Shown here one piece after another: positions 1 to 6,877 of a stretch of DNA of 10,059 nucleotides. Where the stretch lies: positions 1-10,059 of the forward strand of contig MGUX01000099.1 in assembly GCA_001800185.1 (NCBI GenBank), in the 5' to 3' direction. Position numbers and translations under genes: made by a program. This stretch comes from Elusimicrobia bacterium RIFCSPLOWO2_12_FULL_59_9. GTDB lineage: Bacteria; Elusimicrobiota; Elusimicrobia; O2-12-FULL-59-9. The stretch's first letter is position 1, and every line of letters begins with the position of its first letter. The notes below the pieces were generated by a model that was not told where the DNA came from, ran no database searches, and saw only the letters and a list, made by a program, of their open reading frames with translations.

Positions 1-7
1 GTCAGTG

Positions 8-140
8 GTCAAGTGGGCAAGTGGGCAATCGGGCAAGCGGGCAAGCGGTTCACTCGTTCACTTGATCACTTGATCACTCGATCACCGTCGTCCGGATCAC
101 TTGATCACTGGATCACTCGACAACTCGATCACTGTCATTG
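8..140. repeat. Degenerate 8-bp tandem repeat with orientation switch
   Basis: The first ~50 bases repeat an octamer of the form GGCAAGTG / GGCAAGCG. From about position 50 the unit becomes ATCACTTG / ATCACTCG, repeated to about position 135 with one short interruption near 86-95. The core of the first half (CAAGTG) is the reverse complement of the core of the second half (CACTTG), so the two halves can pair imperfectly into a long hairpin. No reading frame or RNA gene is evident. The array may extend beyond the left edge. It could be a slippage-prone spacer, a hairpin terminator-like element for an upstream gene, or a protein-binding array; the sequence does not decide. Confidence 0.7.
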
Positions 141-175
141 AAGACCACAGGTGTTATAAAGGGAGGAAAAAACTA

Positions 176-406
176 ATGGTCGTCTTCGTGTTATGCAAGC
201 TGGTCGCCGGTTTGGAGCAAAAAGCGCTGGCGCAAATCCGCGCCACGCGGGGCGTCAAAGAAGTCTATTTGACCTTCGGGCCTTGGGACGCCATTTTGAC
301 GGCCGAGGCCGACACCCTCGATAAGCTCAGCACTTTGGTCGTGCGCGAAATCCGCGGCATCCACGGCGTGCAGACCACCGAAACTTTGGTCACGACCAAC
401 GTTTGA
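176..406 (+). CDS. Stand-alone Lrp/AsnC ligand-binding (RAM) domain protein
   Basis: The 76-residue product is a RAM domain without the helix-turn-helix of full Lrp/AsnC regulators. It begins MVVFVLCKLVAGLEQKAL and has the family pattern of a beta strand, a helix, a V-x-x-V-Y-L-T-F-G-P-W-D strand, then a helix and a closing strand ending in TTETLVTTNV. In Lrp proteins this domain binds small effectors, often amino acids, and mediates dimer and octamer assembly; stand-alone versions are common but poorly characterised. The ATG at 176 is chosen because GGGAGG lies at 161-166 with a 9-nt gap. An in-frame upstream ATG at 101 would begin inside the octamer repeat and has no ribosome-binding site. 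The stop nearly touches the next gene, so the two are probably co-transcribed. Confidence 0.85.
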   Translation: MVVFVLCKLVAGLEQKALAQIRATRGVKEVYLTFGPWDAILTAEADTLDKLSTLVVREIRGIHGVQTTETLVTTNV

Positions 407-408
407 GA

Positions 409-1104
409 ATGCGCGTTCAGGCTTTTCGCTTCGCGGCGCCCGCCGGGTTTTGGGCACTGGCATCCTGCCGCACATCCCCGCCCCCGTCCTCACCGGCATC
501 CGCTTCGCCGGCGGCCGTGTGGCAGCTTGAGCCTTACGGCGCGCCGGATGAAAGTTTCGCCTGCCAGGTGCCCTCCGGCTGGGCGATCGAGCAGCAAGAG
601 GTGATTCCCAGAGCCACGCGCGTCTTTTGGGCGCGCGAGCCGGGCAAAGAAGAAGCCTCGGGCGCCGCGACTTCCCCTGGGGCTTCCGGGTCCCAGGACA
701 TGTCACGCTCCACCGGAGCTTCCATCGCTCCTGAGATCCGCGAAGGGACTGTCCCCGGGGCTGCGAGCCCTGCGCAAGCCCCGGAGCGCATCGAAGTCCA
801 TTTCTATCCTTCCGGCGGGCTGTTTTACAGAAACGCTGAGGATTTCATCTCCGCAAAGCGCGTTCCATCCGACAAGCTGCATTACCGCGCAGGGGCGCTC
901 GAGCGCTTGAGCCTGCTTGCCTATGCGGCCAAGGCGTGGAACGGCTCGTATCAGGACGGCGCGGCGAGCCGGCAGGAACGCTGGATCGTTTTGGATGGGC
1001 TGCAGGGTTTTTGGGCGCTGCGCTACGACGCGGCTCAAGACGCCTATGCGGCGTCCCTGCCGGCATTCCTCCGCTTTTTGGAGTCCTTCCGTCCGCGGAA
1101 ATAA
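409..1104 (+). CDS. Putative lipoprotein of unknown function
   Basis: The 231-residue product has a basic start, a short hydrophobic stretch and a lipobox-like LASC ending at Cys20 (from ATG 409), followed by a Pro/Ser/Ala-rich linker to about residue 40. This suggests a lipid-anchored envelope protein. The mature part starts with a W-x-L-E-P-Y-G and F-x-C-Q-V-P-S-G-W pattern, is broken by a low-complexity Gly/Ala/Ser/Pro region around residues 75-125, and resumes with a more conserved-looking alpha/beta part (IEVHFYPSGGLFYRNAEDFI) running to the end. The final segment ends in FLRFLESFRPRK. I recognise no named family. A TTG at 403 in the same frame would overlap the preceding stop; ATG 409 starts 2 nt after it. 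Neither has a clear Shine-Dalgarno sequence, so translation may be coupled to the RAM-domain gene. Confidence 0.65.
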   Translation: MRVQAFRFAAPAGFWALASCRTSPPPSSPASASPAAVWQLEPYGAPDESFACQVPSGWAIEQQEVIPRATRVFWAREPGKEEASGAATSPGASGSQDMSRSTGASIAPEIREGTVPGAASPAQAPERIEVHFYPSGGLFYRNAEDFISAKRVPSDKLHYRAGALERLSLLAYAAKAWNGSYQDGAASRQERWIVLDGLQGFWALRYDAAQDAYAASLPAFLRFLESFRPRK

Positions 1105-1118
1105 GCCCCGATTTTTGA

Positions 1119-1124
1119 TATAAT
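1119..1124 (+). promoter_or_regulatory. -10 box of the hrcA operon promoter
   Basis: A perfect TATAAT lies 15 nt after the lipoprotein stop and 4 nt before CIRCE. Initiation 6-8 bases downstream would fall in the left arm of CIRCE, the usual arrangement for HrcA repression. No good -35 hexamer is seen 17 bp upstream, so the -35 part is weak or unusual. Confidence 0.6.
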
Positions 1125-1128
1125 GTTA

Positions 1129-1155
1129 TTAGCAGTCTAGGCATTGGAGTGCTAA
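1129..1155 (+). promoter_or_regulatory. CIRCE operator (HrcA binding site)
   Basis: The sequence is TTAGCAGTC, nine spacer bases, then GAGTGCTAA. The known CIRCE consensus is TTAGCACTC-N9-GAGTGCTAA, so the right arm is perfect and the left arm has one change (G for C at its seventh base). It sits at the expected start of transcription of an operon whose first gene encodes HrcA, its cognate repressor. HrcA, kept active by GroEL in characterised systems, should dissociate on heat shock and derepress the operon. Confidence 0.92.
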
Positions 1156-1296
1156 TCCGAATTCACCAGTTGGTGAATTCGCCCGCAGGGCCGCCTCGGC
1201 TACGCCGGGGCGGGATTGTCCGGCGCCGAAGGCGCAACCGCAGTTGTACAATTTGGCACAGTCCCTCTACACGGATTAGGAGCTGTAACTGCGGTT
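1152..1296 (+). other. Structured hrcA leader with several inverted repeats
   Basis: The ~160 nt between CIRCE and hrcA contain no gene but several dyads. GAATTCACCA (1159-1168) and TGGTGAATTC (1171-1180) are perfect 10-bp arms around a GT. CCGCCTCGGC (1191-1200) pairs with GCCGGGGCGG (1204-1213) with one wobble. GCGCC/GGCGC flank GAA (1223-1235). AACCGCAGTT (1236-1245) is matched by AACTGCGGTT (1287-1296). CTAATCCG (1152-1159) is matched by CGGATTAG (1272-1279). The last two pairings cross each other, so they are either alternatives or a pseudoknot. The only Shine-Dalgarno-like AGGAG (1278-1282) lies at the edge of that long-range pairing, 34 nt before the hrcA ATG. Confidence 0.6.
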
Positions 1297-1316
1297 TTCG
1301 GGCTAATTAACTTCCT

Positions 1317-2426
1317 ATGAGAACTTTGGATCCTGAAGTCGTTGAAACGCGCAAACGGCGCGTCCTGCAGTGGGTCATCCAGCGCTATATCCAAAACTCC
1401 GCCCCCATCGCCAGCCAGGCCATCGCCCGCGACGGAGAATTCGACGTTTCGAGCGCGACGATCCGCAGCATCTTGAAGGATCTGGAGGCGGAGGGCTACC
1501 TCCACCAGCCGCATACCTCCAGCGGCCGCGTCCCGACCGACAAGGGCTACCGTTTTTTCGTCGATTATCTGGTGGACGTGCAGCGTCTGGCCCTGGATGA
1601 GAAGGAAAGAATACGCCGCGAATACTACCGCCGGGCCGAGGAGATCGACGCTCTTTTGGCCCAGACCTCCCACACGCTTTCGGCGGCTTCCCGGCTGGCC
1701 GGCTTCGCCGTTTCGCCGCAGTTTAAAGAGCACGAGGTGCAGCGTATGGAGCTCATCCGCCTTGGGCCCGGCCGCGTGCTGGCCATCGCGGTCACCAAGA
1801 CGGGTTTTGTGCGGCACTGGCCGATTCGCGTCGACGCGGACGCCGACGCCGGCCAAGTCGAAGCGCTCAATCGCCTTTTAGGCGGAATCTCGGAAGGGCG
1901 CACCTTCCGCGAGCTCAACCAAATACTTCTCTCCAAGCTCGACGGCATCGATCAGGATTTCGAGAAGCTCAAGGGCATGGCCCGCCTCTTGGTGCAGGAA
2001 TTGGCGCGAATCGCCCACTCCGAATCCCTCTATTTCGAGGGGGCCTCCAACCTGCTGGCCTTGGAGCCGCCCGAGGGCTTCCTGCAGGGTCCGGGCAATC
2101 GCCCGCTGCGCGCGGTCTTGGGCCGCCTCGAGGACCAGAAGCGCTTCACGCGGGTTTTGGAGAAGCAGCTTCACAAGGAAATGAAGGCGATGTCCAAATC
2201 CGGCGGAAAAAAAGTGCGCGTGCGCATAGGGCTTGAAACCGAAATGCCGGAGCTCAAAAACATGAGCTTGGTCACCTCGATGTACCGGTCCCGCGACAAC
2301 ATGATGGGGCTTTTGGGAATCATGGGCCCCAAGCGCATGGAGTATTCCAAAATGATGGCGCTGGTCGATTTTGTGAGCGATTTTGTCGAGCAAACTCTAA
2401 AAAAATGGGAGAACCAGAAACAGTGA
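1317..2426 (+). CDS. hrcA: Heat-inducible transcription repressor HrcA
   Basis: The 369-residue product matches HrcA over its length. An N-terminal winged helix-turn-helix (about 1-75) carries the family signature VSSATIRSILKDLEAEGYLHQPHTSSGRVPTDKGYRFFVDYL. The central and C-terminal regions contain LARIAHSESLYFEGASNLL and a typical end with the pattern RSRDNMMGLLGIMGPKRMEY followed by VDFVSDFVEQTL. HrcA binds CIRCE as a dimer and represses class I heat-shock genes, and the upstream CIRCE implies autoregulation of this operon. It is slightly longer than the usual ~340-350 residues. The ATG at 1317 is the first possible start because an in-frame TAA lies at 1308-1310. No Shine-Dalgarno sequence is present at normal spacing, so translation may depend on the leader structure. 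It overlaps grpE by a few bases. Confidence 0.96.
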   Translation: MRTLDPEVVETRKRRVLQWVIQRYIQNSAPIASQAIARDGEFDVSSATIRSILKDLEAEGYLHQPHTSSGRVPTDKGYRFFVDYLVDVQRLALDEKERIRREYYRRAEEIDALLAQTSHTLSAASRLAGFAVSPQFKEHEVQRMELIRLGPGRVLAIAVTKTGFVRHWPIRVDADADAGQVEALNRLLGGISEGRTFRELNQILLSKLDGIDQDFEKLKGMARLLVQELARIAHSESLYFEGASNLLALEPPEGFLQGPGNRPLRAVLGRLEDQKRFTRVLEKQLHKEMKAMSKSGGKKVRVRIGLETEMPELKNMSLVTSMYRSRDNMMGLLGIMGPKRMEYSKMMALVDFVSDFVEQTLKKWENQKQ

Positions 2427-3007
2427 GCGAGTCCGAAGACGCCGCGCAGCCGGTGGAGGCCGCGCCGCAGGCGCCGTCGGCCTCCACAGCCTCTGCCTCG
2501 GAGGATTTGGCCGCGCGCTATTACGACCAACTGCTGCGCCTGAAGGCGGAATTTGAGAATTATAGAAAGCGCGTTGAAAAGGAAAAGGCGGAGCTTCTAA
2601 GATGGAGCCATTCGATGCTCATCGGCGAGTTTCTGCCGATATACGACGCTCTGGACAAGGCCTGCCAAAACATGGAGGAGGACCCCGCGGCGATCCCTGC
2701 CCCAGAGGGGGACCCCCACCTCGCCGGCGAGCTGTCACGGGGGCTGACGCTGGTTTTTAAGGAGATAGAAAAAATATTCGAATCTCAACAAGTGGCCGTC
2801 ATGGAAGTCCTTAAAAAGCCGTTCGACCCCAAGCTGCACGATATCGTCGGGGTCATCCGCCGGGACGACGTCGCGGAGGACATCATCCTGGAGGAGGTTC
2901 AAAAAGGTTTTCTTTTGGAAGGCAAACTGCTTCGTCCGGCCAAGGTCCGGATATCCAAAAAACCCGAAAAGGCGGACCCCGGGAGTCCGGGCGCGGCGGA
3001 GCAATAA
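2423..3007 (+). CDS. grpE: Nucleotide exchange factor GrpE
   Basis: GrpE drives ADP release from DnaK. The 194-residue product has an acidic Ala/Pro/Ser-rich disordered N-terminus, then the long coiled-coil start typical of GrpE, LKAEFENYRKRVEKEKAEL. The helical segment LIGEFLPIYDALDKACQNM and a C-terminal beta domain with FDPKLHDIVG, VAEDIILEEVQKGFLLEGKLLRPAKVRIS follow. I chose GTG 2423 because GGGAGA (2407-2412) lies 10 nt upstream and the GTGA junction gives a classic 4-nt overlap with the hrcA stop. An in-frame ATG at 2405 would add six residues and overlap hrcA by 22 nt but has no Shine-Dalgarno sequence. It lies 26 nt before dnaK in the same operon. Confidence 0.94.
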   Translation: MSESEDAAQPVEAAPQAPSASTASASEDLAARYYDQLLRLKAEFENYRKRVEKEKAELLRWSHSMLIGEFLPIYDALDKACQNMEEDPAAIPAPEGDPHLAGELSRGLTLVFKEIEKIFESQQVAVMEVLKKPFDPKLHDIVGVIRRDDVAEDIILEEVQKGFLLEGKLLRPAKVRISKKPEKADPGSPGAAEQ

Positions 3008-3033
3008 CTCTACGGAATGGAGGAATGTGAAAT

Positions 3034-4920
3034 ATGAGCAAAATTATCGGAATTGATTTGGGAACGTCCAACACCGCCGCCGCCGTTTTGGAGGGCGGAA
3101 AAGCGACCACCATCCCGTCGGCGGAGGGAACCAGCGTGGGGGGAAAGGCGTTTCCGTCTTACGTGGCGGTGACCAAAGATGGCCAGCTTCTGGTCGGCGA
3201 GCCGGCGCGGCGGCAAGCGGTGGCCAATCCGGAGGGAACCGCCAGTCTATTCAAGCGCAAGATGGGCACCGATTTCCAATATAATCTCCGGGACAAGCAA
3301 TACACTCCCCAGCAGCTTTCCGGCTTCCTGCTGCAGAAAGTCAAGCGCGACGCGGAGGCATTTTTGGGCGACAAGGTGGAAAAGGCGGTCATCACCGTCC
3401 CAGCCTATTTCAACGACAACCAGCGCCAGGCTACCAAGGACGCGGGGACCATCGCGGGGTTGGAGGTGATCCGGCTGGTCAATGAACCGACTGCGGCTGC
3501 CCTGGCTTACGGCCTCGACAAAGGCGGCAAGGAGCAGAAGGTGCTGGTCTTTGACCTGGGCGGGGGGACGCTGGACTGCACCATCATGGAGATGGGCAAC
3601 GAAGGAACTTTCGAAGTGCTCTCAACTTCGGGCGACACCCAACTCGGCGGGACCGACATGGACAACGCACTCGTCGACTTCGTCACCGGCGAGTTCCGCA
3701 AGGACACCGGCATCGACCTAAAGAAAGATCCTATGGCCATGCAGCGCATCCGCGAGGCTGGCGAGAAAGCCAAGATTGAGCTCTCCAACGTCATGGAGAC
3801 CGAGATCAACCTGCCCTTTCTCTCGGCTGACGCTTCGGGCCCCAAGCACCTGACCTTGAAGTTCACCCGGACGAGGCTTGAGCAGCTTGTCGAGCCCATC
3901 GTCAGGCGCTGCAAGGCCTCTCTGGACCAGGCCCTGAGCGATGCCAAACTGAAGGCCTCCGATGTCACCAAGATCATCCTGGTCGGCGGGCCGACCCGGA
4001 TGCCCATCGTCAAAAAATTCGTCGAGGACTACATCGGCAGAAAGGTGGAGGGGGGCGTCGATCCGATGGAGTGCGTGGCCTCGGGCGCGGCAGTCCAGGC
4101 CGGGGTGCTGGGCGGGGAGGTCAAGGATGTCCTCCTTCTGGACGTGACGCCGCTTTCTTTGGGCATCGAGACACTGGGCGGAGTGTTCACGCGCCTCATC
4201 GAGCGCAACACCACCATCCCGGTCAAAAAAAGCCAGATATTCTCGACGGCCTCCGACAACCAGCCGGCGGTGACCGTCAACGTATTCCAGGGCGAGCGGC
4301 CGATGACCAAAGACAACGTCGCTTTGGGCCGCTTCGACTTGGTGGGCATCCCGCCGGCGCCGCGCGGCCTGCCCCAAATCGAGGTCGCCTTCGATATCGA
4401 CGCCAACGGGATTTTGCACGTCCACGCCAAGGACCTGGGCACGGGCAAGGAGCAGTCCATCCGCGTGACGGCGGCGGAGAAGCTGTCCAAGGATGAGATC
4501 GATAAATTCGTCAAGGAAGCCGAGCGTTACGCCGACCAGGATAAAAAGCAGCGCGAGGTGGTGGAGGCCCGCAACGAGGCCGACGGAGTCGTCTACGCGA
4601 CGGAGAAAGCTTTAAAGGAGCACGGCAGCAAGGTGGGACAAGACTATCGCTTGGCCATCGAGCGCAGCTTGTCGGAGCTCAAGGAGGCCCTGAAGGGCGA
4701 CGACGCTCAGGCCATCACGAAGGCCAGGGAAGCGGCTCTGGAGGCCTCTCATAAGCTGGCTGAAACCATCTACAAGGAGGCCGCGGAAAAAACCAAGTCG
4801 CAGAAGGCGGGCGAAGAGGCCGCAACATCCTCGGAGGGAAAAACCAACGGCTCGGCCAGCAAAGAAAACGTCGTCGACGCCGAAGTGGTGGACGAAGACG
4901 GCCCGAAGCCGGAATCCTGA
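3034..4920 (+). CDS. dnaK: Molecular chaperone DnaK (Hsp70)
   Basis: DnaK is an ATP-dependent chaperone that works with DnaJ and GrpE in the cytoplasm. The 628-residue product has phosphate-1 motif GIDLGTSNT (6-14), Lys74 in KRKMG, AVITVPAYFNDNQRQATKDA (118-137), NEPTAAALAYG (150-160), DLGGGTLD (174-181) and ILVGGPTRMP (315-324). The interdomain linker DVLLLD is at 365-370, followed by the substrate-binding beta domain and helical lid. The tail ends with VVDAEVVDE. A strong GGAGGA (3019-3024) sits 9 nt before ATG 3034. Compared with E. coli DnaK as I recall it, about 24 residues are missing after KRKMGTDF, and about four are gained in EGTSVGGKAFPSYV. This is the short form seen in Gram-positive and archaeal DnaK. 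Confidence 0.98.
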   Translation: MSKIIGIDLGTSNTAAAVLEGGKATTIPSAEGTSVGGKAFPSYVAVTKDGQLLVGEPARRQAVANPEGTASLFKRKMGTDFQYNLRDKQYTPQQLSGFLLQKVKRDAEAFLGDKVEKAVITVPAYFNDNQRQATKDAGTIAGLEVIRLVNEPTAAALAYGLDKGGKEQKVLVFDLGGGTLDCTIMEMGNEGTFEVLSTSGDTQLGGTDMDNALVDFVTGEFRKDTGIDLKKDPMAMQRIREAGEKAKIELSNVMETEINLPFLSADASGPKHLTLKFTRTRLEQLVEPIVRRCKASLDQALSDAKLKASDVTKIILVGGPTRMPIVKKFVEDYIGRKVEGGVDPMECVASGAAVQAGVLGGEVKDVLLLDVTPLSLGIETLGGVFTRLIERNTTIPVKKSQIFSTASDNQPAVTVNVFQGERPMTKDNVALGRFDLVGIPPAPRGLPQIEVAFDIDANGILHVHAKDLGTGKEQSIRVTAAEKLSKDEIDKFVKEAERYADQDKKQREVVEARNEADGVVYATEKALKEHGSKVGQDYRLAIERSLSELKEALKGDDAQAITKAREAALEASHKLAETIYKEAAEKTKSQKAGEEAATSSEGKTNGSASKENVVDAEVVDEDGPKPES

Positions 4921-4942
4921 TCCGGAGAGATTTCGCGGCGCC

Positions 4943-4969
4943 GGGAGTCCGCGCCTTGCGCGGGCTCCC
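4943..4969 (+). other. GC-rich stem-loop between dnaK and dnaJ
   Basis: GGGAGTCCGCGC (4943-4954) and GCGCGGGCTCCC (4958-4969) form a 12-bp stem with one G-T wobble around a CTT loop. There is no following T-run, so it is not a standard intrinsic terminator. In the middle of a chaperone operon it may slow RNase decay of the dnaK part, act as a processing site, or lower expression of dnaJ, whose ATG is 17 nt downstream and has no Shine-Dalgarno sequence. Confidence 0.6.
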
Positions 4970-4986
4970 CGCCGTTATGAATTTTC

Positions 4987-6084
4987 ATGCCTGAAGATTA
5001 TTACCGCACTCTGGGAGTTCCCAAAAACGCCGAAGGCTCCGAAATCAAGGCCGCCTACCGGAAGCTGGCGATGAAGTTCCACCCGGACCGCAACTCCGGC
5101 AACAAGGACGCGGAGCAGAAGTTCAAGGAGATCAACGAGGCCTACGAAGTCCTCTCCGACGGCAAAAAGCGCGGCCTCTACGACCAGTACGGCCACGCCG
5201 GCGTGCAAGGCGGGGCCTCCGGCGGAGCGCCGAATTTCGATTTTGGGGACGCCTTTGGGGATATTTTTGAAAACTTCTTCGGCGGCTCGGGCGCACGCGG
5301 CGGCCGTGGCCGCCGCCGCAGAGGCGTGGACCTCAAATACGATCTTGAGGTCTCCCTGGAGGACGCCTATTCCGGCACTTCGGTCCCCATCCCTTACCAA
5401 CGCATGGAGCAGTGCGCGGCCTGCTCCGGAACGGGGGCCAAGCCCGGCTCCAAGTTGAAGACATGCCCCACCTGCCGCGGCTCGGGACAGGTGCAGCTTT
5501 CGCAGGGATTTTTTTCTTTGGCCCAGACTTGCAGCCACTGCGGGGGCGAGGGCCATATTATTGAGGCGCCGTGCCAGGACTGCCGCGGAGGCGGCCGCGT
5601 GCGCGGCAAGGCCAAGGTGACGGTCCGCATCCCTCCGGGAGTGCAGGAGGGAACCACGCTCCGTGTGCCGGGCGCCGGCGAATCCGCGGGGCGCGGCAGC
5701 CCCAACGGCGACCTCTACGTCCAGATTCACATGAAGCATCACCCCCGCTTCACGCGCTCTGAAGACGACTTGGTTTTTGTCAGAACCATCAATTTCCCCG
5801 AGGCGGCGCTGGGCTGCGCCTTGCAGGTGGCCGCGCTCGATAAGGAGACGGTGAGCATCAAGATTCCTTCCGGAGTCCAGCACGGGGCGGTTTTCCGGCT
5901 GAGGGGAAAGGGCATGCCCAGGCTCAATTTGCGCGGCCATGGGGACCTTCTCGTAAAAATCCAGATTGAGGTTCCGCAGGCTTTGACCCCCCGGCAAAAA
6001 GAGCTGTTGGAAGAGTTGGCCAAGAGCATGGAGGCCAACGCGGAGAAAGACCCCGGATTTTTCAAGAAGCTCTTCGGCGAGTAA
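4987..6084 (+). CDS. dnaJ: Chaperone DnaJ (type I Hsp40)
   Basis: DnaJ delivers substrates to DnaK and stimulates its ATPase. The 365-residue product has a J domain (1-70) with the invariant HPD at 32-34, then a Gly/Phe-rich segment (about 70-105). Four zinc-binding CxxCxGxG repeats have cysteines at 143/146, 160/163, 182/185 and 196/199. The C-terminal peptide-binding domain (PPGVQEGTTLRVPGAGE, IKIPSGVQHGAVFRLRGKGMP) completes the type I architecture. The last zinc repeat reads CQDCRGGG, a normal variant. The start ATG at 4987 gives the expected MPEDYYRTLGV; a second ATG at 4977 is out of frame and encodes only five residues. No Shine-Dalgarno sequence is visible. rsmE follows after 12 nt. 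Confidence 0.97.
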   Translation: MPEDYYRTLGVPKNAEGSEIKAAYRKLAMKFHPDRNSGNKDAEQKFKEINEAYEVLSDGKKRGLYDQYGHAGVQGGASGGAPNFDFGDAFGDIFENFFGGSGARGGRGRRRRGVDLKYDLEVSLEDAYSGTSVPIPYQRMEQCAACSGTGAKPGSKLKTCPTCRGSGQVQLSQGFFSLAQTCSHCGGEGHIIEAPCQDCRGGGRVRGKAKVTVRIPPGVQEGTTLRVPGAGESAGRGSPNGDLYVQIHMKHHPRFTRSEDDLVFVRTINFPEAALGCALQVAALDKETVSIKIPSGVQHGAVFRLRGKGMPRLNLRGHGDLLVKIQIEVPQALTPRQKELLEELAKSMEANAEKDPGFFKKLFGE

Positions 6085-6096
6085 GACGTTCCCCGG

Positions 6097-6837
6097 ATGC
6101 CCCAATATTACGTCGCGCCTGAAGATATCGCCGGCGGCCAAGCCGTGCTCAGGGGGCCCGAGGCGCGCCACTTGGCGAGTGTGCTTCGAAAGCGCGCCGG
6201 GGACGAAATCAGGCTTTTCGACAAGCAAGGAAACCTCTACCGGGCGCAGATCACGCGAATTTCCGAAAAAATTCTGACCGTCCGGCTCCTGGAAGTCCGC
6301 CGGGAACCCCTTCCCGCATTGGATCTCACGCTCTACCAAGCCTTGATCGCAAAATCCAAATTCGAGGACGTTCTTGAGAAAGGGACCGAGCTGGGGATTC
6401 AGAGCTTCGTCCCCTTAGTGACAGGCCGAACCCAGATTCGACTAAAACCCGAGAGGCTGGACGCCCAACTCTCGCGTTGGAACCGGATCGCTCTTGCGGC
6501 TCTCAAACAGTCGGGACGAACGCATGCGGCGCGCGTCCTGGCCCCTATGAGTTTTCCAGACGCCCTCCGGAAAATCAACGGCGAACCGGCGTTGATCGGC
6601 TGGGAAAAGGAAAAAAGCCTTGATTTTCACGCCGCCTGGCGAAGCCTTCCCGAAGCGCGGCGGACGAAAATTCATCTCGTCATCGGCCCCGAGGGCGGAT
6701 TTACCGAAGAGGAGGCCTCGCTGGCCCTCCGCGCCGGCGCCGTTCCGTTCACGTTTGGGAGCGGCATATTGCGTTCTGAAACAGCCGCCCTCGCCGCTTC
6801 TTCGCTTATCTTGTTTGGCGACCAAGCGAGTCCTTAA
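6097..6837 (+). CDS. rsmE: 16S rRNA (uracil1498-N3)-methyltransferase RsmE
   Basis: RsmE is a SPOUT-class enzyme that uses S-adenosylmethionine to methylate N3 of U1498 in 16S rRNA of the 30S subunit. The 246-residue product has the N-terminal PUA-like RNA-binding part with RHLASVLRKRAGD (24-36). The knotted catalytic domain has QALIAKSKFEDVLEKGTELG (81-100), ALKQSGR (135-141), the SAM-binding loop IGPEGGFTEEE (196-206) and LRSETAALAA (225-234). All are standard for the family and the length is normal. It lies 12 nt after dnaJ without its own promoter, so it is the last gene of the heat-shock operon; dnaJ-rsmE adjacency is common in several phyla. The TetR-gene promoter begins 11 nt after its stop. 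Confidence 0.95.
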   Translation: MPQYYVAPEDIAGGQAVLRGPEARHLASVLRKRAGDEIRLFDKQGNLYRAQITRISEKILTVRLLEVRREPLPALDLTLYQALIAKSKFEDVLEKGTELGIQSFVPLVTGRTQIRLKPERLDAQLSRWNRIALAALKQSGRTHAARVLAPMSFPDALRKINGEPALIGWEKEKSLDFHAAWRSLPEARRTKIHLVIGPEGGFTEEEASLALRAGAVPFTFGSGILRSETAALAASSLILFGDQASP

Positions 6838-6848
6838 TCATTCAGGAC

Positions 6849-6877
6849 TTGACAAATTCGCGAATGTCATGTATAAT
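6849..6877 (+). promoter_or_regulatory. Consensus sigma-70 promoter of the tetR-family gene
   Basis: TTGACA (6849-6854) and TATAAT (6872-6877) match both consensus hexamers exactly and are separated by the ideal 17 bp. The start point would be near 6884, giving a leader of only ~15 nt before ATG 6899, without a good Shine-Dalgarno sequence. Such a strong promoter for a regulator fits tight autorepression. Confidence 0.9.

Noticed and set aside
1..140. The octamer array as a CRISPR
   Set aside because: Units are 8 bp and contiguous, with no unique spacers of 25-40 bp and no cas genes nearby.
132..160. Possible promoter CTGTCA-17 bp-TATAAA ahead of the RAM-domain gene
   Set aside because: Transcription would start near 167 and exclude the convincing Shine-Dalgarno at 161-166, and the -35 box is only 4/6.
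1200..1856. 218-codon minus-strand frame over the hrcA leader and 5' half
   Set aside because: Antisense to hrcA codons, no recognisable motif, and no promoter or ribosome-binding site.
4975..6339. 454-codon open frame on the minus strand across dnaJ and the start of rsmE
   Set aside because: It lies antisense to clear dnaJ, its composition is low-complexity (Ala, Arg, Leu, Gly rich) and no family motif is visible; it is a GC-rich shadow.
6827..6851. Inverted repeat CGAGTCCT...AGGACTTG at the end of rsmE as a terminator
   Set aside because: The stem is short with a wobble, no T-run follows, and its right arm is part of the -35 region of the next promoter.
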